Made by a program: the position numbers and the translations under genes. DNA of 64,000 bases from Isosphaeraceae bacterium (GTDB lineage: Bacteria > Planctomycetota > Planctomycetia > Isosphaerales > Isosphaeraceae): the NCBI GenBank assembly GCA_026004735.1, contig BPJS01000001.1:2553641-2617640 (forward strand). The letters are read 5' to 3'. The notes beneath the pieces were generated by a model that made no database searches, had not been told where the DNA came from, and worked only from the letters and a program-made list of their open reading frames with translations. This document shows, piece after piece, positions 8,575-18,470 of this stretch. The number at the start of each line of letters is the position of its first letter. Within the stretch, counting starts at the first letter, position 1.

Positions 8575-9381
8575 TTGCGTCGCGCGTTGATTAGCGACAT
8601 TCACGCCAACCTTGAGGCGCTCGAGGTTGTCCTGGCTGACATCCAGCAGCAAGGCATTCGCGAGATTTTGTGTCTCGGCGATGTGATCGGGTACGGGCCG
8701 AACCCGCGTGAATGCATCGATCTGGTGATGCAGCATTGTGCCGTCTGCTTGCTGGGCAATCATGATCAGGGGGCGTTGTACGACCCCGAGGGCTTCAACG
8801 TCGGAGCCGAAAAGGCGATTTTCTGGACCCGGGAACAGCTCGAGAGCAGCTACGACAAGGCAAACAACGAACGGCGGTGGGAGTTTCTGGGCGAATTGCC
8901 GCGAACCCATCAGATTGGCCCGTTTTTGTTTGTGCACGGCTCTCCGCGTAATCCGCTGTCGGAGTACGTTTTTCCCGAGGATATTTACAACCACCGCAAG
9001 ATGGAGCGGTTGTTTCAGTTGATCGAGCGTTACTGTTTCCAAGGCCATACGCATGTGCCGGGGATTTTCACGGAGAGCTTTCAGTTTTTCTCGCCGGAGG
9101 AAGTCGACCACGAGTATACGCTGGGCGATCAGAAGGTGATGATCAACGTCGGCTCAGTGGGTCAGCCGCGGGATTCGGATCCGCGGGCCTGTTACGTGAT
9201 CCTGGACGATGGTCAGCCGGAGGATGGCTCGACCGGAGCCGGCGATGCGGCCCGGCCGGTTGGGCCGATTCGGGTTGTGTACCGGCGTCTCCCTTACGAT
9301 ATTGAGACGACGATTCGTAAAATCTATGACATCGCCGATCTCGACCCGTATCTGGGGGATCGCCTCCGCCAGGGGCGTTGA
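8575..9381 (+). CDS. Metallophosphoesterase (YfcE/MJ0936-like)
   Basis: A 268-residue calcineurin-like phosphoesterase with all metal-binding motifs in order: [10 protein letters not shown] (residues 7-16), [10 protein letters not shown] (about 38-47), GNHDQGA (about 61-67), VHGSPRNP (about 121-128) and GHTHVPG (about 160-166). Such enzymes bind two divalent metals and hydrolyse phosphodiesters or phosphomonoesters; the substrate is unknown. Translation appears to start at a TTG at 8575, preceded by CGGAGG 5 nt upstream, and the next residues RRALISDIH fit the family's N-terminus exactly, so no ATG start is plausible. The gene reads into yidC 89 nt downstream. Confidence 0.88.
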   Translation: MRRALISDIHANLEALEVVLADIQQQGIREILCLGDVIGYGPNPRECIDLVMQHCAVCLLGNHDQGALYDPEGFNVGAEKAIFWTREQLESSYDKANNERRWEFLGELPRTHQIGPFLFVHGSPRNPLSEYVFPEDIYNHRKMERLFQLIERYCFQGHTHVPGIFTESFQFFSPEEVDHEYTLGDQKVMINVGSVGQPRDSDPRACYVILDDGQPEDGSTGAGDAARPVGPIRVVYRRLPYDIETTIRKIYDIADLDPYLGDRLRQGR

Positions 9382-9470
9382 GCTTGGGCGTTCGGCTCCG
9401 CCCTGGTTAATTACCGGATGAGGGGGGGCTGGGATGCCGCCATCCCCGTTTTCCGGGAAACACCTGCCCG

Positions 9471-11696
9471 ATGAGCAACGAACGACGTTTGGTCCTGTTT
9501 TTTCTGTTGTCGTTGTTGACCCTGTTTGGGACTCAGTACCTGTTTGAAGCGCTGGGGTGGGTTCCCAAGCGGCAGCCGCCGAGAGCGGCGGGACCCCTGG
9601 CGGACCTGGAATTGCCTCCGCGTGAGCCCGATCTGGGAGCGGGCGTCCACGCGTTTGCGGGGCAGCCGGACAGTCCCTCGGCGTTTGCCGAAGAGGTCAC
9701 GGAACCGGCTCTGACGGCATCGCCGTTGCCTCAGGTCCAGCCGGTCCCGGACCAGGAACTGGTCCTTGGCGCTTTGGATCGGGACGCTCCACCGGAAGCT
9801 GCATACCATATGCAGGTTGAGCTGACGCAGCGGGGAGCTGGGGTGCGTTCGATTCGCCTGGCGTATCACGACGCGGAGATCAAGGAGGATCGGCGCCGGG
9901 AGCCGCTGACTCTTGTCGAGGTCCCCGAGCGCTGGCGGGCAGCGGTTGGGCCGCCGCTAGCGATTCGGGTCGAGCCGGTTCGGGACGACCGGGCACGGCG
10001 CGAGGCGGTTCGGGATTACCCGCTCGACGTCCTTGCCTGGACCGTCGTGGCCGATGAAGAGGGCCGTCTGGTGCGCCCGGTCCCGGCCGACCCGACGACC
10101 GGGCGGCTGGAAGGCCAGGAAGTCGTGTTCGAGGCGGAGGTTCCCTGGACAGGCCACCCGGTTCGCCTGACCAAGACGATCCGGTTGCGTAAGGGGTCGG
10201 ATGGTCTGGAGGTGGGCCTCCGATTCTGGTCGCCGGTCGAGCAGACGATCACCTTCCGGCTCCAGGGTCCGTACGGGATTCCGATCGAGGGGGAGTGGTA
10301 CACCAGCACGTTTCGCGACGCATTTTTCGGCAAGCTCCGGCAGGGCGTGACGGAGATCGAGACCCGGCCGGCCAACGAGGTGCTTGACCGGGAACGTAAG
10401 GGCGACCCGTTTCGGGCGACGACCGACCCGCTGAAGTTTGCCGGGATCGAGAATCAATACTTCGCCGTCTTTGTTCAGCCGGACCCGGTCGCCCGCACGG
10501 CGGCGGAACGCATTGAAGAGCGGGCGGTGGCGGCCGTGGTGGAACAGGCCGAGCCAGCGCACAAGTCGGAAATCACGGTCTATCTGGAGAGCCGACCGCT
10601 GGCACTGGCGGCGAACCAGCCGCTGGAGATTGGCTATCGGTTGTTTGCGGGACCCAAGATTCCGTCGGCGCTGGCTCCCTATGGTGCCGAGGACCTGGCC
10701 ACATATCGCAAGGGTGGGCAGATTCCGATTATCGGGGGGCTAGCCACGCTGGTTGCCCGGACTGTGATCAGTCCGATGCTGGATCAGATTTACGAGCTGA
10801 CGCGGGTGGTCGCGAGCCTATTTGGCGGTCGGCACGGCAATTATGGAATCGCGATCATCCTGCTGACGGTCGTGGTCCGGCTGCTGATGTTCCCCCTGAG
10901 CAAGAAACAGGCGGAGTCGGCCAAGCGGATGCAAGATCTCCAGCCGCAGCTTTTGGCGTTGCGCGATAAGTACAAGGATGACAAGGAGAAGATCGGTCGG
11001 GAGACGTTTGCGCTATATCGCCAGTACGGAGTGAATCCGTTCGGCGGTTGCTTGATTGTTTTGATTCAGATGCCGATCTTCCTCGGGCTGTGGCAGGCGG
11101 TGAACAACAGTGTGGCGTTGCGCAATGCGCGTTTTTTGTGGATTCAGAATCTGGCGGCGCCAGACCAACTGTTCAAGTTTCCGGTCGAACTGCCCTGGCT
11201 GGGGCCGTATTTCAATGTGCTGCCGATTGCGGTGGCCGGGCTGATGCTGGTTCACACGAAGCTGTTTTCGCCGCCGGCAACGACGCCCGAGCAGGTTCAG
11301 TCGCAGAAGATCATGAAGTGGATGCTGATCCTGATGGCCTTCATGTTCTACAAGGTTCCGGCCGGACTGTGCCTGTACTTTATCGTAAGCAGTTTGTGGT
11401 CGATTGGGGAGCGATTGCTGTTGCCGTCGATGCGGGCGCCGATACCGGCTCAACCGGCCGCAGTGGAAGCAACGGCTGAGTCCGGAGAGCGGCGGTCGGG
11501 GACCCGGCCCGGGGACAGCCGGGCCAGCTCGCCCGCGGTGCCGGGGTGGCGCGACAAGCTGCGGGCGCGGATTGAGCAGGTGATCGAGGAGGCCGAGCAC
11601 GAACGTACGGTTCGCCGCTCGAACCCGCCGGGTCGAGCGACCGACCGGGCGCGGCCGAAGGGGCCTCCGTCGTCCGGCCGGCGCAAGGACCATTGA
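9471..11696 (+). CDS. yidC: Membrane protein insertase YidC
   Basis: A 741-residue YidC/Oxa1 insertase that places proteins such as ATP synthase subunit c into the inner membrane. Seen are an N-terminal transmembrane anchor (LVLFFLLSLLTLFGTQYLF), a long periplasmic beta-sandwich region to about residue 430, then the conserved Oxa1 core beginning with HGNYGIAIILLTVVVRLLMFPL, the motif FGGCLIVLIQMPIFLGLW and the terminal YKVPAGLCLYFIVSSLWS span. A basic, proline- and arginine-rich tail of about 80 residues follows and probably contacts the ribosome. It is longer than E. coli YidC (548 residues) because of the periplasmic domain and tail. It precedes mnmE, the common bacterial gene order. Confidence 0.95.
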   Translation: MSNERRLVLFFLLSLLTLFGTQYLFEALGWVPKRQPPRAAGPLADLELPPREPDLGAGVHAFAGQPDSPSAFAEEVTEPALTASPLPQVQPVPDQELVLGALDRDAPPEAAYHMQVELTQRGAGVRSIRLAYHDAEIKEDRRREPLTLVEVPERWRAAVGPPLAIRVEPVRDDRARREAVRDYPLDVLAWTVVADEEGRLVRPVPADPTTGRLEGQEVVFEAEVPWTGHPVRLTKTIRLRKGSDGLEVGLRFWSPVEQTITFRLQGPYGIPIEGEWYTSTFRDAFFGKLRQGVTEIETRPANEVLDRERKGDPFRATTDPLKFAGIENQYFAVFVQPDPVARTAAERIEERAVAAVVEQAEPAHKSEITVYLESRPLALAANQPLEIGYRLFAGPKIPSALAPYGAEDLATYRKGGQIPIIGGLATLVARTVISPMLDQIYELTRVVASLFGGRHGNYGIAIILLTVVVRLLMFPLSKKQAESAKRMQDLQPQLLALRDKYKDDKEKIGRETFALYRQYGVNPFGGCLIVLIQMPIFLGLWQAVNNSVALRNARFLWIQNLAAPDQLFKFPVELPWLGPYFNVLPIAVAGLMLVHTKLFSPPATTPEQVQSQKIMKWMLILMAFMFYKVPAGLCLYFIVSSLWSIGERLLLPSMRAPIPAQPAAVEATAESGERRSGTRPGDSRASSPAVPGWRDKLRARIEQVIEEAEHERTVRRSNPPGRATDRARPKGPPSSGRRKDH

Positions 11697-11836
11697 AGAC
11701 CGCGGCGGACCCCTCGGGAATTACCGGCTCGGGGGTCGCCTTTGGGATGAAGCGTGGGGCCTGGTCGGGCGGGTCCTGGTCGGTTTGAGCGACGCGGCTG
11801 GCCTGAGTGGGTGGGGGTGGTCGCGGACGTGTTGCG

Positions 11837-13174
11837 ATGGCGGGTCTGGATCTTCAGGACACGATCGTCGCGCCGGCCACGGCCTTGGGGCCGGCGGCTC
11901 GGGGCATCATTCGCCTGAGTGGTGCCGAGGCATGGTCCATTGCGCGGTCGGCGTTTGTCCCCGACCGATTAGACTGGCCGGCGGGTTGCCGGGTGTTCCA
12001 GGGGCGTTGGCAAGGGAATCGGCTGCGCCGCCGGATCCCCGCGTTGCTGGGGTTGTGGGCTGCGCCGCGGAGCTACACGACGGAGGATGTGGCGGAGATC
12101 CACGTCTCGGGGGCGCCTGCGATCGTTCGAGCGGTGCTGGGGGACTGTCTGGATCGGGGGGCGAGGCTTGCCGAGCCGGGTGAGTTTACGCTGCGAGCGT
12201 TTCTGGCGGGCCGGATCGACCTGACGCGGGCGGAGGCGGTTCTGGCCACGATCGAGGCCCACACGCCGAGCCAGCTCGAGGCAGCGCTCAAGCAATTGGC
12301 GGGGGGGCTGGCCGATCCGGTCCAGGCGCTGCGGGACCGGCTATTGGACGAGTTGGCGTATCTCGAGGCGACGCTCGACTTCACCGAGGAACCCGATGTG
12401 GCGCCGCTGGACCGGTCGCGACTGGCCGCGGAGCTGGCCACAAGCAGCGCGGAGCTGGACCGGTTGGCGGAGCGGTTACGGGCGGGCGAGCGAGCCGAGG
12501 GGCGACCTCTGGTCGTTCTTCACGGACCGCCAAACGCGGGCAAGAGCCGGCTCTTCAATGCCTTGTTGGGCCAAAGCGCGGCGCTGGTCGCGGACCAACC
12601 GGGAACAACGCGCGACTATCTGCAAGCCGAATGCACCTGCGCGGGTCTGGTCGTGGATCTGGTCGATACGGCGGGAGTCGACACGCCCGGCTCGTTGCTC
12701 GAGCGTCGGGCCCAGCAGCTTCGGGCCGAGCTGGCGGCGCGGGCGGATCTGGTTGTCGCCTGTTGCCCGGCGGATGGTCCGGCGGCGGAGCCTCCGGACT
12801 CGCCGGCCCCGGTGCTTTGGGTCATGACTAAAGCGGACCTGGGGGGTGGTCGCCAGGCGGGGGATTGGTTGGCGACCAGCGCGGCGACGGGTGCGGGTCT
12901 GGAGGAGCTGAAAGCCGCGATTGCCGAGGCGGTTCGCCAGCCTACTGAGGCGCTGCCGGCGGCCGCGGCCACCGCGGCCCGGTGTCACGAGAGCCTGGTC
13001 CGGGCCGGGGAGGCGCTGCGCCGCGCCTCCGAGGCGGTCCAGGTCGGCCAGAGCGACGAGTTCGTCGCACTCGAGGTGCGTGAGGCGGTGGATGCCTTGG
13101 GCCAAGTCGTCGGCGTAGTGGTTACGGACGATATCCTGGACCGGGTCTTTGCACGGTTTTGCATCGGGAAGTGA
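11837..13174 (+). CDS. mnmE: tRNA uridine-5-carboxymethylaminomethyl modification GTPase MnmE
   Basis: A 445-residue GTPase that, with MnmG, modifies the wobble uridine (U34) of several tRNAs. The N-terminal formyl-THF-binding domain contains DTIVAPATALGPAARGIIRLSG; a helical domain with FTLRAFLAGRIDLTRAEAV follows; the G domain has Walker A GPPNAGKS (230-237), the G2 stretch QPGTTRDYL, DTAG (277-280) and TKAD. The C-terminus ends with the diagnostic FARFCIGK, whose Cys is needed for activity. The ATG at 11837 is preferred to an in-frame GTG/ATG ten codons upstream because MAGLDLQDTI matches the family start. Lies 140 nt downstream of yidC. Confidence 0.95.
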   Translation: MAGLDLQDTIVAPATALGPAARGIIRLSGAEAWSIARSAFVPDRLDWPAGCRVFQGRWQGNRLRRRIPALLGLWAAPRSYTTEDVAEIHVSGAPAIVRAVLGDCLDRGARLAEPGEFTLRAFLAGRIDLTRAEAVLATIEAHTPSQLEAALKQLAGGLADPVQALRDRLLDELAYLEATLDFTEEPDVAPLDRSRLAAELATSSAELDRLAERLRAGERAEGRPLVVLHGPPNAGKSRLFNALLGQSAALVADQPGTTRDYLQAECTCAGLVVDLVDTAGVDTPGSLLERRAQQLRAELAARADLVVACCPADGPAAEPPDSPAPVLWVMTKADLGGGRQAGDWLATSAATGAGLEELKAAIAEAVRQPTEALPAAAATAARCHESLVRAGEALRRASEAVQVGQSDEFVALEVREAVDALGQVVGVVVTDDILDRVFARFCIGK

Positions 13175-13399
13175 GAGGCGAGGGATAGCCGGCGGGGCAG
13201 GCCGGTGAGGTTGCGGCTTCGGAGTCGGGTCGACGGGTCGGCGGCGCGGCCGCTGGGAGGAGGCAGGAATCGCGGTTCGCGGGATGGGGGCACGTTCAGA
13301 CGCGGCTGCTTGTTCGAGCGACCGAAGTCAGCGAAAATCGTCGCTCAAGAGCGTGGCTCGATCTGTATCCCGTCGTGCCCGTCTGGAGCAACGCTTTCG

Positions 13400-15001
13400 A
13401 TGGCCCGGTCGCCCGAGCCGCGCGTTGGCGCCTCGCCCGAGCGAGTCACGCTGGGGCCGGGTGAGGTTGTCGGTGGGGAAGGCCGGGACGAGCATCTGGG
13501 CATGGAGCTGGCCCCCGAGGTCGAGCACCTGTCCCGATCGGAACGCACGACGATTCTCTGGCACACCCGATCGCCGGGGGGGCATCGATCGGTTCCGCCG
13601 GAGGCGGCGGACTTTGGGCCCTACGAGTTGATCGAGGAGATCGGCCGGGGCGGCATGGGGGTGGTTTACAAGGCGCGTCAGAAGGGGCTGGATCGGACGG
13701 TGGCGGTCAAGATGATCTTGTCCAGCCACCTGGCCAGTCCTGAGCAGGTGGAGCGGTTTTACGCTGAGGCGCGCGCGGCGGCGCAAATTCAGGACCCGCA
13801 GGTGGTGGCGATCCACGACGTCGGGCAATTGCGCGGCCAGCACTACTTTGCGATGGAGTATGTATCGGGTCCGAGTTTGGCGGAGGTGGTGGCCGAGGGT
13901 CCGATGGCGTTTGGGGAGGCTGCGCGGCTGATGCTGATGGTGGCGCGGACCGTAGGTCGGCTTCACCGCCAAGGAATTGTGCACCGCGACCTGAAGCCGT
14001 CCAACATCCTGCTGGACGATCAGGGCAGCCCGTGCGTGACCGACTTTGGGCTGGCCAAGATGCTCTCGGGCCGTCATCCGGCGACACACACGGGGGCGAT
14101 TGTGGGGACGCCGGGCTACATGGCGCCGGAGCAGGCGGCGGGCCATTCGGGTTCGGTGGGGCCGCTCAGCGACGTGTATGCGCTCGGCGCGATTTTGTAC
14201 GAGTTGCTGACCGGCCGCCCGCCGTTTCAGCAAGATAATCCTCTGGATACGCTCGTCCAGGTTCTGGAAACGGATCCGGCCCGGCCGTCGCTGCTGCGGC
14301 CCGACATTCCGCGGGCCTTGGAGCAGATCTGCCTGCGGTGTCTGGAGAAACCGCTGGATGCCCGCTATCAGTCGGCCGACGATCTGGCTGACGACCTGGA
14401 GCGTTATCTGCGGGGCGAGACGGTTGAAGCTCGCCGGCTGTCGATTCCGCAGCGGCTAAGCCGCTGGACCCGGCGCGAGCCGGCGCTGGTCTCGCGGCTG
14501 GGGGCGTTGGGGCTGGTGGCCTTGATCCTTCAAGTGGACGCCTGGTGGTTTCATCAATTTGACGTGCTCTTGATTCGGCGGACGCTGGGGGTGCTCTGGC
14601 TGGGCGGAGCGGCGTCGCTGGTGTTTCAGGCGTTGCTGAAACAGCCTCGCTGGTCGACCCTGGCGCGATACGCCTGGTCGACCGCCGACATGATTTTGTT
14701 TTCGTCGGTGATCTTTTTTGCGCGAGCGGTGAATTTGCCGGTGATCGCCGGGTTTTTGCTGCTGATCTCGGCAGCGGGCCTGTGGTTCCGGGAACGGCTG
14801 GTCTGGTATACGGCGGCGCTGGCCGCGACCGCCTACGTGTCGTTGATTGTGTTCCAGCGGTCGATCAATGAGCCGGTACCGGGTCCGGCCGATGCCACAT
14901 TTTTGCTGATGTCGATGTTTCTGGCAGCGTTTGTGACGTCGTACCAGGTCAAGCGGGTCCGAGCGCTTAGCGCGTTTTATGAAAACCGCCCACTGCCCTA
15001 A
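13400..15001 (+). CDS. Membrane Ser/Thr protein kinase (PknB-like)
   Basis: A 533-residue Hanks-type kinase. The glycine loop IGRGGMGVVYKA is at residues 81-92, the ATP-binding Lys at 104, the catalytic loop HRDLKPSN with Asp197, DFG at 215-217, and the activation-segment motif MAPEQ about 241-245. After the kinase domain and the usual linker (QRLSRWTRREPALVSRL) comes a C-terminal half with about five or six hydrophobic spans and no recognisable sensor domain, so the kinase faces the cytoplasm from a membrane anchor. The frame is open 65 codons further upstream; that part is arginine-rich and less plausible. Its stop codon overlaps the stop of the convergent beta-helix gene. Confidence 0.88.
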   Translation: MARSPEPRVGASPERVTLGPGEVVGGEGRDEHLGMELAPEVEHLSRSERTTILWHTRSPGGHRSVPPEAADFGPYELIEEIGRGGMGVVYKARQKGLDRTVAVKMILSSHLASPEQVERFYAEARAAAQIQDPQVVAIHDVGQLRGQHYFAMEYVSGPSLAEVVAEGPMAFGEAARLMLMVARTVGRLHRQGIVHRDLKPSNILLDDQGSPCVTDFGLAKMLSGRHPATHTGAIVGTPGYMAPEQAAGHSGSVGPLSDVYALGAILYELLTGRPPFQQDNPLDTLVQVLETDPARPSLLRPDIPRALEQICLRCLEKPLDARYQSADDLADDLERYLRGETVEARRLSIPQRLSRWTRREPALVSRLGALGLVALILQVDAWWFHQFDVLLIRRTLGVLWLGGAASLVFQALLKQPRWSTLARYAWSTADMILFSSVIFFARAVNLPVIAGFLLLISAAGLWFRERLVWYTAALAATAYVSLIVFQRSINEPVPGPADATFLLMSMFLAAFVTSYQVKRVRALSAFYENRPLP

Positions 15002-18000
15002 AATTGCGTGGGCGTGACGGGTGTGCGGCCGCGGAGAATGGTGACGAAGTCGGTGCCGGTCTGACCGTTGGTGCCGGCGAGGAACAGGCCGTCGGCGCTG
15101 CGCAGACCCCGGGGCGGCCGGCCAATGACACGAAGCCGGAGCCGGGTCTGGAGGCTGACGGGGCGAATGGCAGTCAGGACGGTGGTTCTGGTGGGTGGGT
15201 CGTAACGAATCGAGCCGAGGCGGATCCGGCGATCATCGGCAGTTCCGAATCGTCCATCGCGTCCGGCGGTGGTCACGACGTAGTTGGCGATTCGCTGGGT
15301 GCTGGATGGATCCATCGGTTGGCTGAAGGAGATCAGGAAGCGCGTCTGCTGTCGGCCGGCCCCGGCGCGGGCGGCGCGGATGACGAGAGGGGCCTGACCT
15401 TCGGGCGTCGGGGGGATGGTGCCGACGCTGGAAGTCAGCACGGCGACGTTGTCCCCGGCGACGTTCTGGAGCTGGTCGGCTGTGGCCGTGGCCGTGTTGG
15501 TGATTCCGCCCACGGCGGTCGGTCGGACGATGATGGTGATCTGAGCCGAAGCGCCCTGGGGATTGGCAACGCTGGTCGGGGGCAGGGTGCCGAGGTTGGC
15601 GGTGACGACCCCGGCCGACTCGGAGACGGTTCCCTGGGTCGTCGTTGCCGAGACGAAGACGACGCCGGCAGGCAGGGTGTCGGTCAGGACGACGTTGGTT
15701 GCCGGAACCGGGGACTTGTTGGTGACGGTGACGATGTAGGCGAACTCGGAGTCGAGAACAGGTTGCGCGGGGCTGGCGACCTTGGTGACCGACAGGTCGA
15801 TGCCCTGGACGACGTTGGTGGTGAGGGTTGCGGTGTTGTTGGTGGTGGAGGATTCGGAAGTGGAGGTTGTCGCGGTGGCGGTGTTGGAGATGGTTCCGGA
15901 CAGAGGGATCGAGGCGGGGCTGACAATGGTGATCGTGATGGTGGCCTCTTCGCCGGGGTCGAGGGTTCCGAGCGGAACGTTGATGACGCTGCCGGTCTGG
16001 GAGAGTGGGCCGCCCTGGCTGGCCGTGCCGCCGACGAACGAGGTGCCGGTTGGGATCGTGTTGGCGAGGTTGACGGCCACGGCCGGTCCGTCGCCCTGGT
16101 TGCTCACGGTAATGGTGTATGTGAACAGAGCGCTGGTGGGCACCTGACCGGAGGGGGCGGGGGGAGTGGCGGCGGCGGTGATGGTGACGACGAGGTCGGC
16201 CTGGACTTCCTCGTTGGTCACGTTGACGGCGAAGGGGGAGGTGTTGCCGTTGGTTGGGGGCGAGGAGGGGTCGGCGACGATGGCGAGGGCCGAGATCAGT
16301 TGACCGTCGGCGGCGGCTGGGCTGAGGTTGGCGGAGAAGGAGGCGAAGCCCGAGCCGTCGGTGGTGACCGTGGTGGTACCGAGGAAGCGTTGCCCTTGGC
16401 CAGCGCCGGAGGGGTCGCCCGGTGGGTCGTTGGCGTAGAACTCGATGGTGAAGGTGGTGGAAGGAGTGCTGGTGAGCGAACCGGCGACGGTCGTGGTGGT
16501 TCCGGTCGTGGTGGCGGAGCTGAGGGAGGGTGGAACCTGGTCGCCGTTGGCGCCGGGTCCGAGGCGGATGCCGAGATCGCCGTTGTCGAAGATGGAGTTG
16601 CGGCTGAGGAGGTTGGCCTGGCCGGTGCCAGGGGCCGATCCGACTTCGACGAGGATTCCCGAACCGGTGTTGTTGGCGATGGTGTTGGCCGCGCCGGTGG
16701 CCGATCCGCCGATCGTGTTGTTGGAGCCGCCGGCGATTCGGATGCCGTTGCCAGCGTTGGCCAGGGGGGTGGTGGCGTCGGCGGCCAAGCCGATCAGGTT
16801 GCCCTGGATCAGGTGGTTATTGGTGCCGTCGTCTTCGATTTGGATGCCGTCGGAGGAGTTGCCGGAGATGATGTTGCGCGCGTTGGCGGTCAGGCCGCCG
16901 ATCGTGTTGGCGGTGGTGCCTCCGGAGAGCAGAATGCCGACGCCGTTCGGGATGGGCGCGGAGCCACCGACGGCGGTGCCAATGACGTTTCCCTGGACGA
17001 GGTTGGCGGAGGTGGTGGCATCGGAGATCTGGATGCCGGCGATGTCGTGACCGGAGATGACGTTGCCGGCCGACGGGGTTGAGCCGCCGATCGTGTTGCC
17101 GGTGGAGCCGTCATCGATCCAGACGCCGAGGTTCGGAGTGGAGCCGCCGGGGGTTGAGGTGCCGTCGGAATTGGTGCCGATCAGGTTGCCGGCGACGAGG
17201 TTGTTGTCGGAATCGTCGATCAGGACGTCGGCCAGGGTGTTGGTGGAGATGACGTTGCGGGCGGTCAGCGAGGCGAAGCCGATCGAGTTGCCGGATGCGC
17301 CGTTCGCGAGCAAGACGCCGATGTTATTGGGCAGGGGGGCGGTTCCGGAGGAGTTGAGTCCGATCAGGTTGCGTTGGATGGAGTTGCCGGAAGCGCCGGC
17401 GTCCTGGATGGTGATACCGGCACCGAGGTTTCCGGAGATGATGTTGCGAGCGGCATCGATGCCGCCGCCGATGGTGTTGTTGCGGGCGCCGCTGTTCGCG
17501 GTTCCGTCGCCTTCGACGACGATGCCGGCATTCTGGACGAGGAGGGCCGTATTGCCGTCGAGGGCTGGCCCGATGAGGTTGCCCTGGATCGCGTTGGAGG
17601 AGGCGCTAGCGCCGCGGAGGACGACGCCGGCGGCCGAGTTACCGGAGATGAGGTTCCGGGCGGTGGATGTCAGGCCGCCGATGGTGTTCGAGGAGGAGTT
17701 GAGAATCAGGACGCCGAACTGGTTGGGCTGGGCGATGGTCCCGGTGTCGTTGGTCCCGATGAAGTTGGTCTCGATGGCGATGTTGTCGGCGTCGGCAAGG
17801 ATGGCGATACCGGCGACGTCGAACGAGTGAATGTTCAGGCCGACGATGCGACTCAAGGTTGCCGTTGAGGTGCCGGTACCGGTCAGGGTCAGGCCGTTTG
17901 CCCCGCTTCCGGCCATCGAGCCATCGAGGATGATGAGCGGCGTCGAGGAAGAGCCCTGGGTGGTGCCGTCGATGGTGACGCGGTCGGTGATGGGAGGCAG

Positions 18001-18246
18001 GGGGGTCGCGGGCGTGATGGTGTGGGGTCCGGCGCCGGGGATGTTGAAGTCGATCTGGTCGAAGCCGGGATTCAGATTGGCCTGATTGATAGCCCAGCGG
18101 AGTGTGCCGGGAACGTCGGCATCGCCGGTACTGTCCACGGTGAAGGTGGCCAGGAGCTGGCGCGGCTCCAGAGCCTCGATCCGCCAATCGCGGCGACGCC
18201 GACCCCGAACGCTCAGACGCAGACCCACCGGACGGGGTTGACGCAT
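14998..18246 (-). CDS. Large beta-helix/DUF11 surface protein with LEPR-type N-terminus
   Basis: A 1082-residue protein. The N-terminus is basic and carries IEALEPRQLLA (residues 23-33), the motif found near the start of many planctomycete surface proteins and presumed to act in export or anchoring. It is followed by FTVDSTGDADVPGTLRWAI, the usual start of a right-handed beta-helix domain, then about six imperfect repeats of roughly 60 residues containing NTIGG, ARNIISGN and IQGNLIG. Two DUF11-like domains follow (each with TVTN and DTLPAG-type motifs), and a C-terminal domain with GRFGTADD that may bind calcium. Probably a secreted or cell-surface adhesin or polysaccharide-binding protein. 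The start at 18246 has AGGGAG about 10 nt upstream; the frame is open 55 codons further. Confidence 0.82.
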   Translation of the reverse strand: MRQPRPVGLRLSVRGRRRRDWRIEALEPRQLLATFTVDSTGDADVPGTLRWAINQANLNPGFDQIDFNIPGAGPHTITPATPLPPITDRVTIDGTTQGSSSTPLIILDGSMAGSGANGLTLTGTGTSTATLSRIVGLNIHSFDVAGIAILADADNIAIETNFIGTNDTGTIAQPNQFGVLILNSSSNTIGGLTSTARNLISGNSAAGVVLRGASASSNAIQGNLIGPALDGNTALLVQNAGIVVEGDGTANSGARNNTIGGGIDAARNIISGNLGAGITIQDAGASGNSIQRNLIGLNSSGTAPLPNNIGVLLANGASGNSIGFASLTARNVISTNTLADVLIDDSDNNLVAGNLIGTNSDGTSTPGGSTPNLGVWIDDGSTGNTIGGSTPSAGNVISGHDIAGIQISDATTSANLVQGNVIGTAVGGSAPIPNGVGILLSGGTTANTIGGLTANARNIISGNSSDGIQIEDDGTNNHLIQGNLIGLAADATTPLANAGNGIRIAGGSNNTIGGSATGAANTIANNTGSGILVEVGSAPGTGQANLLSRNSIFDNGDLGIRLGPGANGDQVPPSLSSATTTGTTTTVAGSLTSTPSTTFTIEFYANDPPGDPSGAGQGQRFLGTTTVTTDGSGFASFSANLSPAAADGQLISALAIVADPSSPPTNGNTSPFAVNVTNEEVQADLVVTITAAATPPAPSGQVPTSALFTYTITVSNQGDGPAVAVNLANTIPTGTSFVGGTASQGGPLSQTGSVINVPLGTLDPGEEATITITIVSPASIPLSGTISNTATATTSTSESSTTNNTATLTTNVVQGIDLSVTKVASPAQPVLDSEFAYIVTVTNKSPVPATNVVLTDTLPAGVVFVSATTTQGTVSESAGVVTANLGTLPPTSVANPQGASAQITIIVRPTAVGGITNTATATADQLQNVAGDNVAVLTSSVGTIPPTPEGQAPLVIRAARAGAGRQQTRFLISFSQPMDPSSTQRIANYVVTTAGRDGRFGTADDRRIRLGSIRYDPPTRTTVLTAIRPVSLQTRLRLRVIGRPPRGLRSADGLFLAGTNGQTGTDFVTILRGRTPVTPTQF
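16650..17790 (-). repeat. Imperfect tandem repeats coding for the beta-helix
   Basis: About six diverged units of roughly 180 bp, each coding for NTIGG, a RNxISGN turn and a QGNLIG turn. The DNA repeats are imperfect and stay in frame, as expected from protein-level selection on beta-helix coils. Boundaries are approximate. Confidence 0.6.
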
Positions 18247-18470
18247 GATCCGAACTCCCTGACTAGCTCGCACGGCGGGCGTCCGCGGTTGCGACGTCCG
18301 TTGATCCAGGCAGCGAGGCCGTGCCGCCTGTCGAGTTCCGCTCGGCGTCGGCGCGGGACGGAGCCGGGCGCAGGGGGGGACGCCTGACGGAACACGGCAT
18401 TCGTTGGCCAATATAGCCGCGCCGGCGGTCGAGTCAAAAAGCGGCTGCGGAGTTAGAGCGGGCCGCGTCC

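Noticed and set aside
11700..11745. GC-rich hairpin after yidC as a terminator
   Set aside because: Stem is interrupted and followed by only CTTTGGG, with no T tract; mnmE follows on the same strand, so read-through is more likely.
15004..17082. Long plus-strand open frame (692 codons) opposite the beta-helix gene
   Set aside because: Composition is Gly/Asp/Val-rich and repetitive, as expected from reading the repeat-coding strand in reverse; the minus-strand frame has family domains and a signal-like start.
16650..17790. Repeats considered as a CRISPR array or satellite
   Set aside because: Units are about 180 bp, diverged, and stay in one reading frame coding for beta-helix coils.
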